DNA of 64,000 bases from Limnohabitans sp. Hippo3 (GTDB taxonomy: Bacteria > Pseudomonadota > Gammaproteobacteria > Burkholderiales > Burkholderiaceae_C). The notes beneath the pieces are model-generated. The model searched no databases and had not been told where the DNA came from. It was given only the letters and a program-made list of their open reading frames with translations. The position numbers were made by a program, and so were the translations under genes. Position 1 is the first letter of the stretch. Every line of letters begins with the position of its first letter. This document shows, in pieces, positions 27,636 to 36,054 of this stretch. Location: contig NZ_NESF01000001.1 of the NCBI RefSeq assembly GCF_003063665.1, positions 806,001 to 870,000 of the forward strand. The letters are read 5' to 3'.

Positions 27636-28682
27636 TTACTTGCCCTTGGCCGTCAGCTGGTCGTCCAAGCGTTTGAACACACGGCGCGCATTGCCCTCAA
27701 ACACCATGTAACGGTCTTGCTCGTTCAGGTTGGTCGTGGCTTGCACGTAGCGCTTGGTGTCGTCGTAGTAGTGGCCGGTTTCGGGGTCAATGCCGCGCAC
27801 CGCACCGATCATCTCGGACGCGAACAAGATGTTTTTGACTGGGATCACCTTGGTCAGCAGGTCGATGCCCGGCTGGTGGTAGACACAGGTGTCAAAAAAG
27901 ATGTTGTTGAGCAGATGGTCCTGCAGCAAAGGCTTCTTCAACTCTTGTGCCAGACCCCGGAAACGGCCCCAGTGGTAAGGCACTGCGCCGCCGCCGTGCG
28001 GGATCAAAAACTTGAGCGTCGGGAAGTCCTTGAACAGGTCGCTGGTCAGGCACTGCATGAAGGCGGTGGTGTCGGCGTTCAGGTAGTGCGCGCCGGTGGT
28101 GTGAAAGCAGCTGTTGCAGCTGGTACTCACATGGATCATCGCGGGGATGTCGTACTCGACCATTTTTTCGTAAATCGGGTACCAGGCCTTGTCGGACAAG
28201 GGCGGCGATGTCCAGTGGCCGCCCGATGGATCGGGGTTCAGGTTGATGCCGACGTTGCCGTATTGTTCGACGCACTTGACCAGCTCGGGGATGCAAGTGG
28301 CCGGATCCACGCCGGGCGACTGGGGGAGCATGGACGCAGGCACGAAGTGGTCAGGGAACAGTTGGCTCACGCGGTAGCACAGCTCGTTGCAAATGGCCGC
28401 CCAGGTGGACGAGACATTGAAGTCGCCGATGTGGTGGGCCATGAAGCTGGCGCGGGGGCTGAAGATGGTGATGTCCGAGCCGCGCTCTTTCATCTTGGCC
28501 AGCTGGTTGGTCTCGATGGTTTCGCGCAGTTCGTCATCGCTGATTTTCAGGTCCGACACTTTGGGCATGGAAGCGGGGTCCTGGATGCCCGCAATTTGCT
28601 TGTTGCGCCACTCTTCCAGCGCCTTGGGGGCGGTGGTGTAGTGGCCGTGCACGTCAATGATCAAGGGGTTCGTTTGGCTCAT
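27636..28682 (-). CDS. pmdE: 4-Oxalomesaconate hydratase
   Basis: 348 residues of the amidohydrolase-2 superfamily, LigJ type: IIDVHGHYTTAPKALEEWRNKQI, MKERGSDITIFSPRASFMAHHIGD, MIHVSTSCNSCFHTTGAHYLNADTTAF, IPHGGGAVPYHWGRFRGLA and ILFASEMIGAVRGIDPETG. It hydrates oxalomesaconate to CHA, the PmdF substrate. First gene of pmdEFDABC. The ATG at 28682 has AGGA 8 bases upstream; the frame opens at 28736. Confidence 0.92.
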   Translation of the reverse strand: MSQTNPLIIDVHGHYTTAPKALEEWRNKQIAGIQDPASMPKVSDLKISDDELRETIETNQLAKMKERGSDITIFSPRASFMAHHIGDFNVSSTWAAICNELCYRVSQLFPDHFVPASMLPQSPGVDPATCIPELVKCVEQYGNVGINLNPDPSGGHWTSPPLSDKAWYPIYEKMVEYDIPAMIHVSTSCNSCFHTTGAHYLNADTTAFMQCLTSDLFKDFPTLKFLIPHGGGAVPYHWGRFRGLAQELKKPLLQDHLLNNIFFDTCVYHQPGIDLLTKVIPVKNILFASEMIGAVRGIDPETGHYYDDTKRYVQATTNLNEQDRYMVFEGNARRVFKRLDDQLTAKGK

Positions 28683-28708
28683 CTCAGGTTCCTGCGTTGA
28701 AGGTGTCG

Positions 28709-28782
28709 TGTAGGTCGGCGGCTTCAGCCCCGACAAAGTGCACCTGTGATGCAGGCCGGAGCTGTTGCCACCGACCTACACA
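28709..28782. repeat. GTAGGTCGG repeat between pmdE and the LysR gene
   Basis: TGTAGGTCGGCGGCTTCAGC begins the element and CCGACCTACACA (28771-28782) closes it, with a GTCGG...CCGAC type dyad inside. A related copy is at 40009-40084. It lies between the divergent pmdE and LysR promoters. Confidence 0.65.
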
Positions 28783-28811
28783 AGGCAATATGCCGAATTT
28801 CTTCTGTGATT

Positions 28812-28823
28812 GTGAAGCTTCAC
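28812..28823. promoter_or_regulatory. Perfect 12-base palindrome GTGAAGCTTCAC
   Basis: It lies in the pmdE/LysR divergent region, 99 bases before the LysR gene and 130 before pmdE. It is a candidate regulator site, assigned by position and symmetry only. Confidence 0.35.
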
Positions 28824-28872
28824 GCCCCCATCGCACAGACCCGAGGCCATCTACCAGCTAGAACAAATCTGC

Positions 28873-28885
28873 ATAACCAAGTTAT
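28873..28885. promoter_or_regulatory. Candidate LysR box ATAAC-CAA-GTTAT
   Basis: A perfect ATAAC/GTTAT dyad centred 43 bases upstream of the LysR start, of the ATA-N7-TAT form used by LysR regulators. It is a likely autoregulatory and pmd-activation site. Confidence 0.5.
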
Positions 28886-28921
28886 CGCTATGACAAAATA
28901 AAGCCAACAGAAAGGCCAGTC

Positions 28922-29833
28922 ATGGACCTCAAACAGCTGGAATACTTTGTACGTGTGGCCGAACTGGGCAGTTTCACCCGGGCGGCTCAGGCCTTGAACA
29001 TCGCCCAACCGGCGCTGAGCCGCCAGGTGCGCATGCTCGAAGTCGAGCTGCGACAAAACCTGTTGGTGCGCAACGGGCGTGGTGCGACACCCACACAGGC
29101 CGGGCTGCTGCTGCTGGAGCACGGCCGGGGCATCCTCCACCAGGTGGAGCGTGCGCGCGAGGAGTTGGGCCGGGTGCGCACGGGCCTGACAGGCCGCGTG
29201 GCGCTGGGCCTGCCTCCGAGCGTGGCGCGGGTGCTCACCGTGCCTTTGACCCGGGCTTTTCGCCAAAAGATGCCCCACGCCCAACTGTCCATCAGCGAAG
29301 GCCTGTCCACCGCCATGCAAGAGAACCTGCAAAACGGTCGCCTCGACATTGCCGTGCTCTACAACCCGAGCCAATTGCAAGGGATCGAGCACACACCGCT
29401 GGTGCAGGAAGAATTGCTGCTGGTCCAGCCCCGCCCGCCCGGCTTGCAGGAAGATCCGCCCCCGCCCCCCATCACGCTGAAGGAAGTGGCTTCACTGCCC
29501 CTGGTCATCCCGACCCGGCCCAATGCGATCCGGATGCATGTCGAATCGGAAATGGCCTCAATTGGTTGCCACCCGCAGATCGCGCTGGAAATCGACGGTG
29601 TGAGCGCCATTCTCGATTTGGTGGCGGACGGTGCGGGCTGTGCCATCCTGTCGCGCAACGCCGTCATGCGCTCGGTGCGGCCCTCGGCCTTTACGGTGCG
29701 GCCCGTGTCAGCGCCTGCGTTGACCATTCAGCTCACAACAGCCGTCAGTTCCTTGCGCCCCACCACCCTGACCCAACAGGCCACGCTCGCCTTGATCACG
29801 GAAGTCTCTCAGGCGTGGCTGACCACTGGATAA
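28922..29833 (+). CDS. LysR-type regulator of the pmd operon
   Basis: 303 residues: LysR winged helix (MDLKQLEYFVRVAELGSFTRAAQALNIAQPALSRQVRMLEVELRQNLLVRNGRGATPTQAG) and a substrate-binding domain (GRVALGLPPSVARVLTVPLTRAFRQKMPHAQLSISEG). It is divergent from pmdE, the usual arrangement for LysR activators of protocatechuate pathways (LigR/PmdR type). The co-inducer is probably protocatechuate or gallate; this is inferred. Confidence 0.88.
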   Translation: MDLKQLEYFVRVAELGSFTRAAQALNIAQPALSRQVRMLEVELRQNLLVRNGRGATPTQAGLLLLEHGRGILHQVERAREELGRVRTGLTGRVALGLPPSVARVLTVPLTRAFRQKMPHAQLSISEGLSTAMQENLQNGRLDIAVLYNPSQLQGIEHTPLVQEELLLVQPRPPGLQEDPPPPPITLKEVASLPLVIPTRPNAIRMHVESEMASIGCHPQIALEIDGVSAILDLVADGAGCAILSRNAVMRSVRPSAFTVRPVSAPALTIQLTTAVSSLRPTTLTQQATLALITEVSQAWLTTG

Positions 29834-29907
29834 AGTGGTCACAGCGGGTGATGCCGCAGCAATCAGCCGTTGAGGCCAAAACGGCGAAGAATGATCATGG
29901 CCAAGTG

Positions 29908-30216
29908 TCAAAGGTCCAGCACCAAACGCGCCGTCTGGCTGCGTGAGCAACACACCATGATGCAGTCACCCTTTTCCTGTTCCTCGGGCGTGAGGTACAT
30001 GTCCCAATGGTCAGGTTTGCCCGCCAGCACGCGCGTCTGGCAGGTGCCGCAAATGCCTTCCGAGCAGGAGAACGCCACATCGTGTCCGGCGTCCTGCAAC
30101 ACTTTCAAGATCGACTGCTCTTTGCCCACCTGAAAAATCTGGCCGCTCTTTTGCAACTGAACCTCAAAGCTGCCATCGGCAGCGATCGGCGTTTGGGTCA
30201 AATCTGTGGTGTTCAT
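29908..30216 (-). CDS. Stand-alone [2Fe-2S] plant-type ferredoxin
   Basis: 102 residues with Cys51, Cys56, Cys59 and Cys89 (CSEGICGTC then C at +30), the pattern of the C-terminal ferredoxin domain of VanB-type reductases, ending GDCIMVCCSRSQTARLVLDL. The FMN/NADH reductase domains of VanB are absent and no reductase gene is near. The start overlaps the Rieske oxygenase stop (ATGA), so the two are translationally coupled; it probably feeds electrons to that oxygenase. Confidence 0.88.
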   Translation of the reverse strand: MNTTDLTQTPIAADGSFEVQLQKSGQIFQVGKEQSILKVLQDAGHDVAFSCSEGICGTCQTRVLAGKPDHWDMYLTPEEQEKGDCIMVCCSRSQTARLVLDL

Positions 30217-31265
30217 GCAGTCACTCCGGGGGTGTTTTCCAAGGCCAACAAACGGTCAATGATGCGGCGCGACTGCACGCCGCCCGAATCGATGTTGAGC
30301 ATGAGCAGTTTGCGGTCTGGCCACTTGCTGATGTTGGCTTGTTGCAACTGCAGCATTTCCATGTCTTCGTTGAAGATGCCACCTTGGCCAACTCGGATCT
30401 TGTCGGTCAGCGCTGCGTCTTCCGGCTTGAACTGGCGCGCCATGCCCCAGTGGTACCAATGCGAGGTTTCGGTCTCGGGCGTGATGAAGTCCACCACCAC
30501 GCTGTAAGCCTTGTGCTCGGGTGCCGCATCAAAACCGCCCTTGCCCGCCAAGGCCACGCCCACGTCGATCATAATGTGGCTGGGCGGCGTGAAGCGGCAA
30601 ATCTGCCAGCGGTCCACCTTTGCGTTGGGGTCCAGGCCGTTGGCACTCATGGCCATTTGCCAAAACGGTGGCGCCTGAATGCCTTGCATGTGGCGCTGCA
30701 AGATGACCTGGTCGCCTTCCACCGAGGTGGTGCAAGGTGTCTCGTCGATCTCGGGCTGGCCAATGCTGTTGGCGTGCACATAAGTCTCGTGCGTCAAGTC
30801 CATCAGGTTGTCGATCATCAGGCGGTAGTCGGCTTTGACGTGGTACAGCCCACCGCCATAAGCCCAAGCCGGGTTGTCGAAGAATTCGAACACCGGCATC
30901 TGCGCCTCATCGACCTTGGCCTGGTCGCCGGGCCAGACCCAGACAAAACCATAGCGCTCGACCACGGCGTAACTTTTGACGGCTGGAAAGCCGCGCACGC
31001 GCTGGCCGGGCATGTGCACGGTTTTACCGTCGCAGCCCATTTCCAGGCCGTGGTAGCCGCACACCAGCTTGCCCTTGCACACCTTGCCCAAGGACAAGGG
31101 CGCACCGCGGTGCGGACAAAAATCTTCGACAGCAGCAACCTTGCCGTCCGGGCCTTTGAAGAAAACCATCTGCTCGTTGCAAATAGTACGGCCCAGCGGC
31201 TTGTCGCTCAGCGCCTCCAGGTCGGCCAGGGAACAGGCCACATACCAAGTGTTTTTGATGAACAT
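30213..31265 (-). CDS. Rieske non-heme iron oxygenase, VanA-like aromatic O-demethylase
   Basis: 350 residues. Rieske cluster ligands Cys50-x-His52 and Cys69-x2-His72 (CPHRGAPLSLGKVCKGKLVCGYH) and mononuclear iron site His159, His164 and the bridging Asp156 (NLMDLTHETYVH). The length and motifs match vanillate O-demethylase oxygenase and related monomethyl-aromatic demethylases. The product would be a protocatechuate or gallate type diol for the pmd operon. The frame extends to 31499, but the ATG at 31265 has GAGAGGA upstream. Confidence 0.85.
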   Translation of the reverse strand: MFIKNTWYVACSLADLEALSDKPLGRTICNEQMVFFKGPDGKVAAVEDFCPHRGAPLSLGKVCKGKLVCGYHGLEMGCDGKTVHMPGQRVRGFPAVKSYAVVERYGFVWVWPGDQAKVDEAQMPVFEFFDNPAWAYGGGLYHVKADYRLMIDNLMDLTHETYVHANSIGQPEIDETPCTTSVEGDQVILQRHMQGIQAPPFWQMAMSANGLDPNAKVDRWQICRFTPPSHIMIDVGVALAGKGGFDAAPEHKAYSVVVDFITPETETSHWYHWGMARQFKPEDAALTDKIRVGQGGIFNEDMEMLQLQQANISKWPDRKLLMLNIDSGGVQSRRIIDRLLALENTPGVTA

Positions 31266-31284
31266 CTTGTCCTCTCTTTCCAAT

Positions 31285-32016
31285 TCAAAGTTGGCGGGCC
31301 ACGCCCAGCAGGCGATCAAGCAATTCGGGGGCTTGTTGCAAGCTGGCGGCATCGCTGGCGTGCACCACACAGCCGTGGTCCAGCACCACCGCACGGTGGC
31401 TGATCTTGAGAATCGCTTGCGGGTGTTGCTCCACGATGATGGCCGACAGGCCCTCTTCCCGGGTGATGCGGGCAATGGCAAGCAGCAGCTCTTGCACAAT
31501 GATCGGCGCCAGGCCTTCGAGCGGCTCGTCCAGCAAGAGCAAGCGCGGGTTGAGCACTAGCGCCCGGCCCACGGCCAGCATTTGCTGCTCGCCGCCCGAG
31601 AGTTGCGTGCCCAGATTGGTTTTGCGCTCGGCCAGACGCGGGAACATCTCGTACACACGCTCAGGCGTCCAGGCCCGACTGGTGTGCCCCTTGCGCCCGG
31701 GCCGCGCCACGGCAGTCAGGTTTTCGTGCACCGTGAGTGATTTGAAAATATTGCGCTCCTGCGGCACCCAGCCAATGCCCGCCGCTGCCCGTTCGTGCGA
31801 GGACAAGCTGTGCAGTGGCTGACCACCCAGAAAGATTTGGCCACCATGCTGGCGCGTGGCGCCAGCCAAGGTGTCCATGAGCGTGGTCTTGCCGGTGCCG
31901 TTGCGGCCCAACAGGGCCAAGGTTTCGCCCTCGCCCAGCGAAAAGCTGATGTCGTTCAGCACCACGGCTTCGCCGTAACCGGCGCTCAGGTTTTCAAGCT
32001 TCAACAACTCAGCCAT
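31285..32016 (-). CDS. livF: LivF-type ABC transporter ATPase
   Basis: 243 residues with Walker A LLGRNGTGKTTL, signature LSGGEQQML and Walker B LLLLDEPLEGLAP. The LivF-type pattern is clear (GIGWVPQERNIFKSLTVHENL). It is the second ATPase of a branched-chain amino acid-type importer. It overlaps livG by 8 bases. Confidence 0.9.
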   Translation of the reverse strand: MAELLKLENLSAGYGEAVVLNDISFSLGEGETLALLGRNGTGKTTLMDTLAGATRQHGGQIFLGGQPLHSLSSHERAAAGIGWVPQERNIFKSLTVHENLTAVARPGRKGHTSRAWTPERVYEMFPRLAERKTNLGTQLSGGEQQMLAVGRALVLNPRLLLLDEPLEGLAPIIVQELLLAIARITREEGLSAIIVEQHPQAILKISHRAVVLDHGCVVHASDAASLQQAPELLDRLLGVARQL

Positions 32017-32776
32017 GGGCCACCTCCTCGCCATGCCCCAGATACACCGCCTTGACTTGCGGGTCGGCCGCGATCACTTGGGGTGTGCCTTCGGTCAGCA
32101 CCACGCCATTGACCAGCACCGTGATGCAGTCGGCAAATTCAAACACCAGGTCCATGTCGTGCTCGATCAGCAAGACCGACACTTCGGCGGGCAACGCCGC
32201 CACGGTTTGCAACAGTTCTTCGCGCTCACCCGCAGGCACCCCGGCCACCGGTTCGTCCAGCAGCAACACCTTGGGCTCGCAAGCCAGCGCAATGGCCATC
32301 TCCAACAAGCGACGCTTGCCATAGGCCAAATGCTCGGTGCGCTGGTGCATCACTTCGGTGAGGCGAAAGAGTTCCAGCAATTGCTCGCAACGCTCGACCA
32401 CGGCAGCGTCTTGCCCCAACTTGGGCCACCAGCGCCCGCCCAAGCCACGCTGCTGCGAGACCACCATGGCCAGCGTCTGCAAAGGCGTCATGCTGGCAAA
32501 CAACTGGTTGATCTGGAAGGTTCGCACCAGGCCCCGGCGCACCCGCTGGTGCGGGGCGAGCTGACTGATGTCAACGCCGAGCAGTTCAATGCGGCCCGAC
32601 GTGGGCGTGAGGACGCCGGTGAACAAATTGATGAGCGTAGTCTTGCCCGCGCCGTTGGGGCCGATCAACGCATGGCGCGCGCCCAAGCACAATTCAAGGT
32701 TGACGTTGTCGGTGGCGGTGATGCCACCGAATTGTTTGACGAGGCCCTGGGCCTTAAGCACAACAGGCTGGCTCAT
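32009..32776 (-). CDS. livG: LivG-type ABC transporter ATPase
   Basis: 255 residues: Walker A IGPNGAGKTTLINLFTGVLTP, the Q-loop segment RGLVRTFQINQLFASMTPLQ, and Walker B VLLLDEPVAGVPAGEREELL with H-switch IEHDMDLVFEFAD. The C-terminal EGTPQVIAADPQVKAVYLGHGE is diagnostic of LivG. The ABC signature reads LAYGKRRLLEMAIAL rather than LSYGxQR. Confidence 0.92.
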   Translation of the reverse strand: MSQPVVLKAQGLVKQFGGITATDNVNLELCLGARHALIGPNGAGKTTLINLFTGVLTPTSGRIELLGVDISQLAPHQRVRRGLVRTFQINQLFASMTPLQTLAMVVSQQRGLGGRWWPKLGQDAAVVERCEQLLELFRLTEVMHQRTEHLAYGKRRLLEMAIALACEPKVLLLDEPVAGVPAGEREELLQTVAALPAEVSVLLIEHDMDLVFEFADCITVLVNGVVLTEGTPQVIAADPQVKAVYLGHGEEVAHG

Positions 32777-33777
32777 TGCGCACCGCCTTTCTCATCTGCA
32801 GCGCGGCCAAACCACAGCCAAGGGCGAATCAAACGCTCGCGCCCGACCATGACCAGCACCACCAGAAACAGGCCTATCCAGAAGGTCCAGTATTGCGGCG
32901 TGATGCCCGCGATCACGTCGTGCATCAGCTTGAACACCACCGCACCGACCACCCCGCCATAGAGCCAGCCCACGCCGCCGATGACCAGCATCAGCATCAC
33001 GTCGGCCGAACGCTCCAGCGCGAACACATCCAGCGAAGCAAAGCCAGTGGTCTGCGCCATCAAGGCGCCTGCAGCGCCAGCCAAGGCTGCGGCTACGGTG
33101 TAGACCACCGCCAGGCGCTTGTGCACCGGTATGCCAATGGCCATGGCGCGCAGCGGGTTGTCACGCACCGCCATGAGCGTGGCGCCCCAGGGCGAATGCA
33201 CCCAACGCCCCGCCAAAGCAAACAGGATCAGCAACACGGTGAGCGAATACCAAGCGGCGGTCTGGCCATACAGGTCGAATTCAAAACGGCCCAGCACCGG
33301 GCCCATCATCACGCCCTGCAAACCGTCCGAGCCGCCCGTAAGCCAGTCGAGTTTGTTGGCCAGCTCCATCAGAATCAGGGCCATGCCCAGCGTGACCATC
33401 AGACGCGTCAGGTCGGTGCCACGCAGGATGGTGAGCGAACACAGCGCGCCCAGCAGCGTGGCGCAGGCCATGCCAAACAGCAGGCCCACTAGCGGGTCGG
33501 GCATCACATGCTTGGCGAATAAGGCCGAGGCGTAAGCACCCAGTCCCAAAAACGCTGCATGGCCCAGCGACACGATGCCGGTGTAGCCCAGCACCAAATC
33601 GAGCGAGACCGCAAACAAGGCGACGATGGCCACCTCGTTGACGATGAGGGCATGGCCTGGCGCCAGCAGGGGCAAGGCAAACGCCAACAGCCAGACCAAC
33701 GGCTCCCAGCCGCGCATGCGGGCAGAAGATAAAAGTTGTTGTTGTGCGTTCATTGGCGCGTTCATTTGCGTCTTCAT
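32773..33777 (-). CDS. livM: LivM-type ABC transporter permease
   Basis: 334 residues with about 10 helices and the LivM blocks VSLDLVLGYTGIVSLGHAAFLGLGAYASALF, GTDLTRLMVTLGMALILMELANKLDWLTGGSDGL and WGATLMAVRDNPLRAMAIGIPV. The ATG at 33777 directly follows the livH stop; the frame opens at 33801. Confidence 0.92.
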   Translation of the reverse strand: MKTQMNAPMNAQQQLLSSARMRGWEPLVWLLAFALPLLAPGHALIVNEVAIVALFAVSLDLVLGYTGIVSLGHAAFLGLGAYASALFAKHVMPDPLVGLLFGMACATLLGALCSLTILRGTDLTRLMVTLGMALILMELANKLDWLTGGSDGLQGVMMGPVLGRFEFDLYGQTAAWYSLTVLLILFALAGRWVHSPWGATLMAVRDNPLRAMAIGIPVHKRLAVVYTVAAALAGAAGALMAQTTGFASLDVFALERSADVMLMLVIGGVGWLYGGVVGAVVFKLMHDVIAGITPQYWTFWIGLFLVVLVMVGRERLIRPWLWFGRAADEKGGAQ

Positions 33778-33778
33778 C

Positions 33779-34645
33779 TCAACGGCCCCCCTTGCGCACA
33801 AACAGCCCTTGCGGACGCCAGATCAAGATCGCGATCATCAGCGAATACACGACGAAAGAACCGAGCTTGGGCATGTAGTACTTGCCTGCCACATCGGCAA
33901 TGCCCAAGAGCAGCGCCGCCCACAGCGGCCCGGTGATGGACGAGGTGCCGCCCACGGCTACAACGATCAAAAAATACACCATGAACTTGAGCGGAAAGGT
34001 CGGATCCAGCCCCAGCACCTCAGCGCCCAAGGCCCCGCCCAAACCGGCCAGGCCCGAGCCCACGGCAAAGGTGGCGGCAAAGATCAAATTCACACGGATG
34101 CCCAGGCCTGCAGCCACGCGGGCATCGTCCACGCTGGCGCGCAAGCGGCTGCCAAATCGGGTTTTGGCCAGCACGTATTGCAAGCCCACGGTGAGCGCCG
34201 CGCACACCGCGATGATGAACAGGCGGTAGTGGCCCATCCCCAGCGCCCCGTCCCACAGCTCGGTGCGTCCCCGCAACCAGTCAGGCAGCTGCATGATCTG
34301 CTGCTGCGAGCCCATCAAATAGTCCACGCTGGCCACCGACATGAAAGCCAAACCTATCGAGAAAAGCACCTGATCGAGGTGGGGCTTCTTGTACATGTGG
34401 CGGTATAGCGTGCGCTCGAGCACCGCGCCCAGCAAGGCCGTGCTTACAAAAGCGATGGGCAGGCACAGCAAAAAGGGCAAGTCCCAGCGCTGCATCAGCA
34501 CCACCGTCAAATAGCCCCCGGCCATGGCAAAGGCCCCGTGCGCCAGGTTGATGAAGTTCATCAGACCCATGGTCACGGACAGGCCCACGGCCAAGATGAA
34601 AAGCAGCATGCCGTAGGCAACGCCGTCGAAAAGGATGGTCAACAT
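33779..34645 (-). CDS. livH: LivH-type ABC transporter permease
   Basis: 288 residues: FDGVAYGMLLFILAVGLSVTMGLMNFINLAHGAFAMAGGYL and RFGSRLRASVDDARVAAGLGIRVNLIFAATFAVGSGLAGLGGALGAEVLGLDPTFPLKFMVYFLIVVAVGG, both typical of LivH. It is separated from livK by a 200-base gap that contains long inverted repeats. Confidence 0.92.
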   Translation of the reverse strand: MLTILFDGVAYGMLLFILAVGLSVTMGLMNFINLAHGAFAMAGGYLTVVLMQRWDLPFLLCLPIAFVSTALLGAVLERTLYRHMYKKPHLDQVLFSIGLAFMSVASVDYLMGSQQQIMQLPDWLRGRTELWDGALGMGHYRLFIIAVCAALTVGLQYVLAKTRFGSRLRASVDDARVAAGLGIRVNLIFAATFAVGSGLAGLGGALGAEVLGLDPTFPLKFMVYFLIVVAVGGTSSITGPLWAALLLGIADVAGKYYMPKLGSFVVYSLMIAILIWRPQGLFVRKGGR

Positions 34646-34687
34646 GTCGTGCGTGTCGGGTTCTCAAAGGCCACTCAGACACGCTCC

Positions 34688-34796
34688 TTTGTGGGAGTTT
34701 GCCTGGAAGCGATGGCTATTTTGTAGGGGCCGACCTGCTGCCAATGGCGCTGCATCGGGTCTGCAAGGCATCGCTTGCAGGCAAGCTCCTACGACA
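34688..34796. repeat. Long inverted repeat between livK and livH
   Basis: The left arm (34688-34716, beginning TTTGTGGGAGTTTGCC) and the right arm (34767-34796, ending AAGCTCCTACGACA) are about 29 bases each and mostly complementary. A further GCTTGCAGGCAAGC palindrome follows near 34826-34839. It looks like a REP/BIME-type element and could form a stable 3' structure after the livK message. Confidence 0.7.
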
Positions 34797-34849
34797 AGAG
34801 TCACTGCTGACTTGGGCTTGCAGGCAAGCGCCTGCAAAAGTCAGTTGCG

Positions 34850-36016
34850 TTACTTGGCTTTGCCCGGGTCCTTCACGTCCTTGATGGTTGCAAATTCCTG
34901 GTTGTAGAGTTGGCCGTTCACCTTCTCCACTTTGCGGATGTAGATGTTGTGCACCACGTCGCGGGTTTGCGCGTCGATGAACATCGGGCCACGAGGGCTT
35001 TCAAAGACCTGGCCTTTCATCGCGTCCAGCAAGGCCTGACCGCCCGCGCCCTTGGTGGCCTTGCCCGCTTCGTAGATCACGCGCATGCCGTCATACCCGC
35101 CCACCGCCATGAAGTTGGGGCGCAGGCCGTTGTTGGCCTTCTCAAAAGCCGCCACAAATTTTTTGTTAAGCGGCGAGTTGTGCGAAGCCGAGTAGTGGTG
35201 CGCCGTGACCACGCCATTGGCCACATCGCCCATGCTGTTGAGGATGTCGTCGTCGGTGATGTCACCGGTACCGATCAGCTTGATGCCCGCCTTGTCCAGG
35301 CCGCGCTCGGCAAACTGCTTCATCAAGGCCGCGCCTGCGCCGGACGGCACGAACACGTAAACCGCGTCGGGTTTCAGGTCACGCACTTTTTGCAGGAAAG
35401 GCGCAAAGTCCGGGTTGCGCATGGGCACTCGCAGGGTGTCAAGCACCTGACCGCCGTTGAAGATCAGGCTGTCTTTGAAGAATTTTTCAGCATCGATGCC
35501 CGGACCGTAGTCGGCCACCAGAGTCACGACTTTCTTGATGCCGTTGTTTGGTGCCCAGTCGGCCATGGTCACCGCCGCTTGCGGCAAGGTGAAGCTGGTG
35601 CGCACGATGAAGGGCGAGGCCTGCGTGATGCTGGAAGTAGCAGCCGCCATCACCACCAAGGGGGTTTTGGATTGGGTCGCAATCGGGGCTGTGGCAAAAG
35701 CCAGCGGCGTCAAGCCAAAACCGGCCAGCACACTGACCTTGTCGTTGACCACCATTTCCTGCGCGATGCGCTTGGTCACGTCCGGGGCGCTGGTGTCGTC
35801 TTTCACGATCAACTCGACTTTTTTGCCCGCCACCATGTCGCCGTTTTGTGCCATATACAGGCGCGCTGCCGCTTCAATCTGTTTGCCGGTGGAGGCAAAG
35901 GGGCCGGTCATGGGCAGAATCAGGCCGATCTTGAATTTGTCTTGCGCCATGGCGGTGGTGGCGCTGGCAGCCACCGCTGCGCAGGCGATGGCGCGAAGGA
36001 AAAATCGTTTCTGCAT
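34850..36016 (-). CDS. livK: ABC transporter substrate-binding protein (LivK/Peripla_BP_6 type)
   Basis: 388 residues with a signal peptide (FFLRAIACAAVAASATTAMAQ) and the type I periplasmic binding fold: FKIGLILPMTGPFASTGKQIEAAARLYMAQNGDMVAGKKVELIVKDDTSAPDVTKRIAQEMVVNDKVSVLAGFG. Given the operon, the ligand is more likely an aromatic acid than an amino acid. AGGAG precedes the ATG at 36016. Confidence 0.9.
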   Translation of the reverse strand: MQKRFFLRAIACAAVAASATTAMAQDKFKIGLILPMTGPFASTGKQIEAAARLYMAQNGDMVAGKKVELIVKDDTSAPDVTKRIAQEMVVNDKVSVLAGFGLTPLAFATAPIATQSKTPLVVMAAATSSITQASPFIVRTSFTLPQAAVTMADWAPNNGIKKVVTLVADYGPGIDAEKFFKDSLIFNGGQVLDTLRVPMRNPDFAPFLQKVRDLKPDAVYVFVPSGAGAALMKQFAERGLDKAGIKLIGTGDITDDDILNSMGDVANGVVTAHHYSASHNSPLNKKFVAAFEKANNGLRPNFMAVGGYDGMRVIYEAGKATKGAGGQALLDAMKGQVFESPRGPMFIDAQTRDVVHNIYIRKVEKVNGQLYNQEFATIKDVKDPGKAK

Positions 36017-36054
36017 GCTTGTCTCCTGGTGTTGAAAAGTGAAATGGAAAAAAC

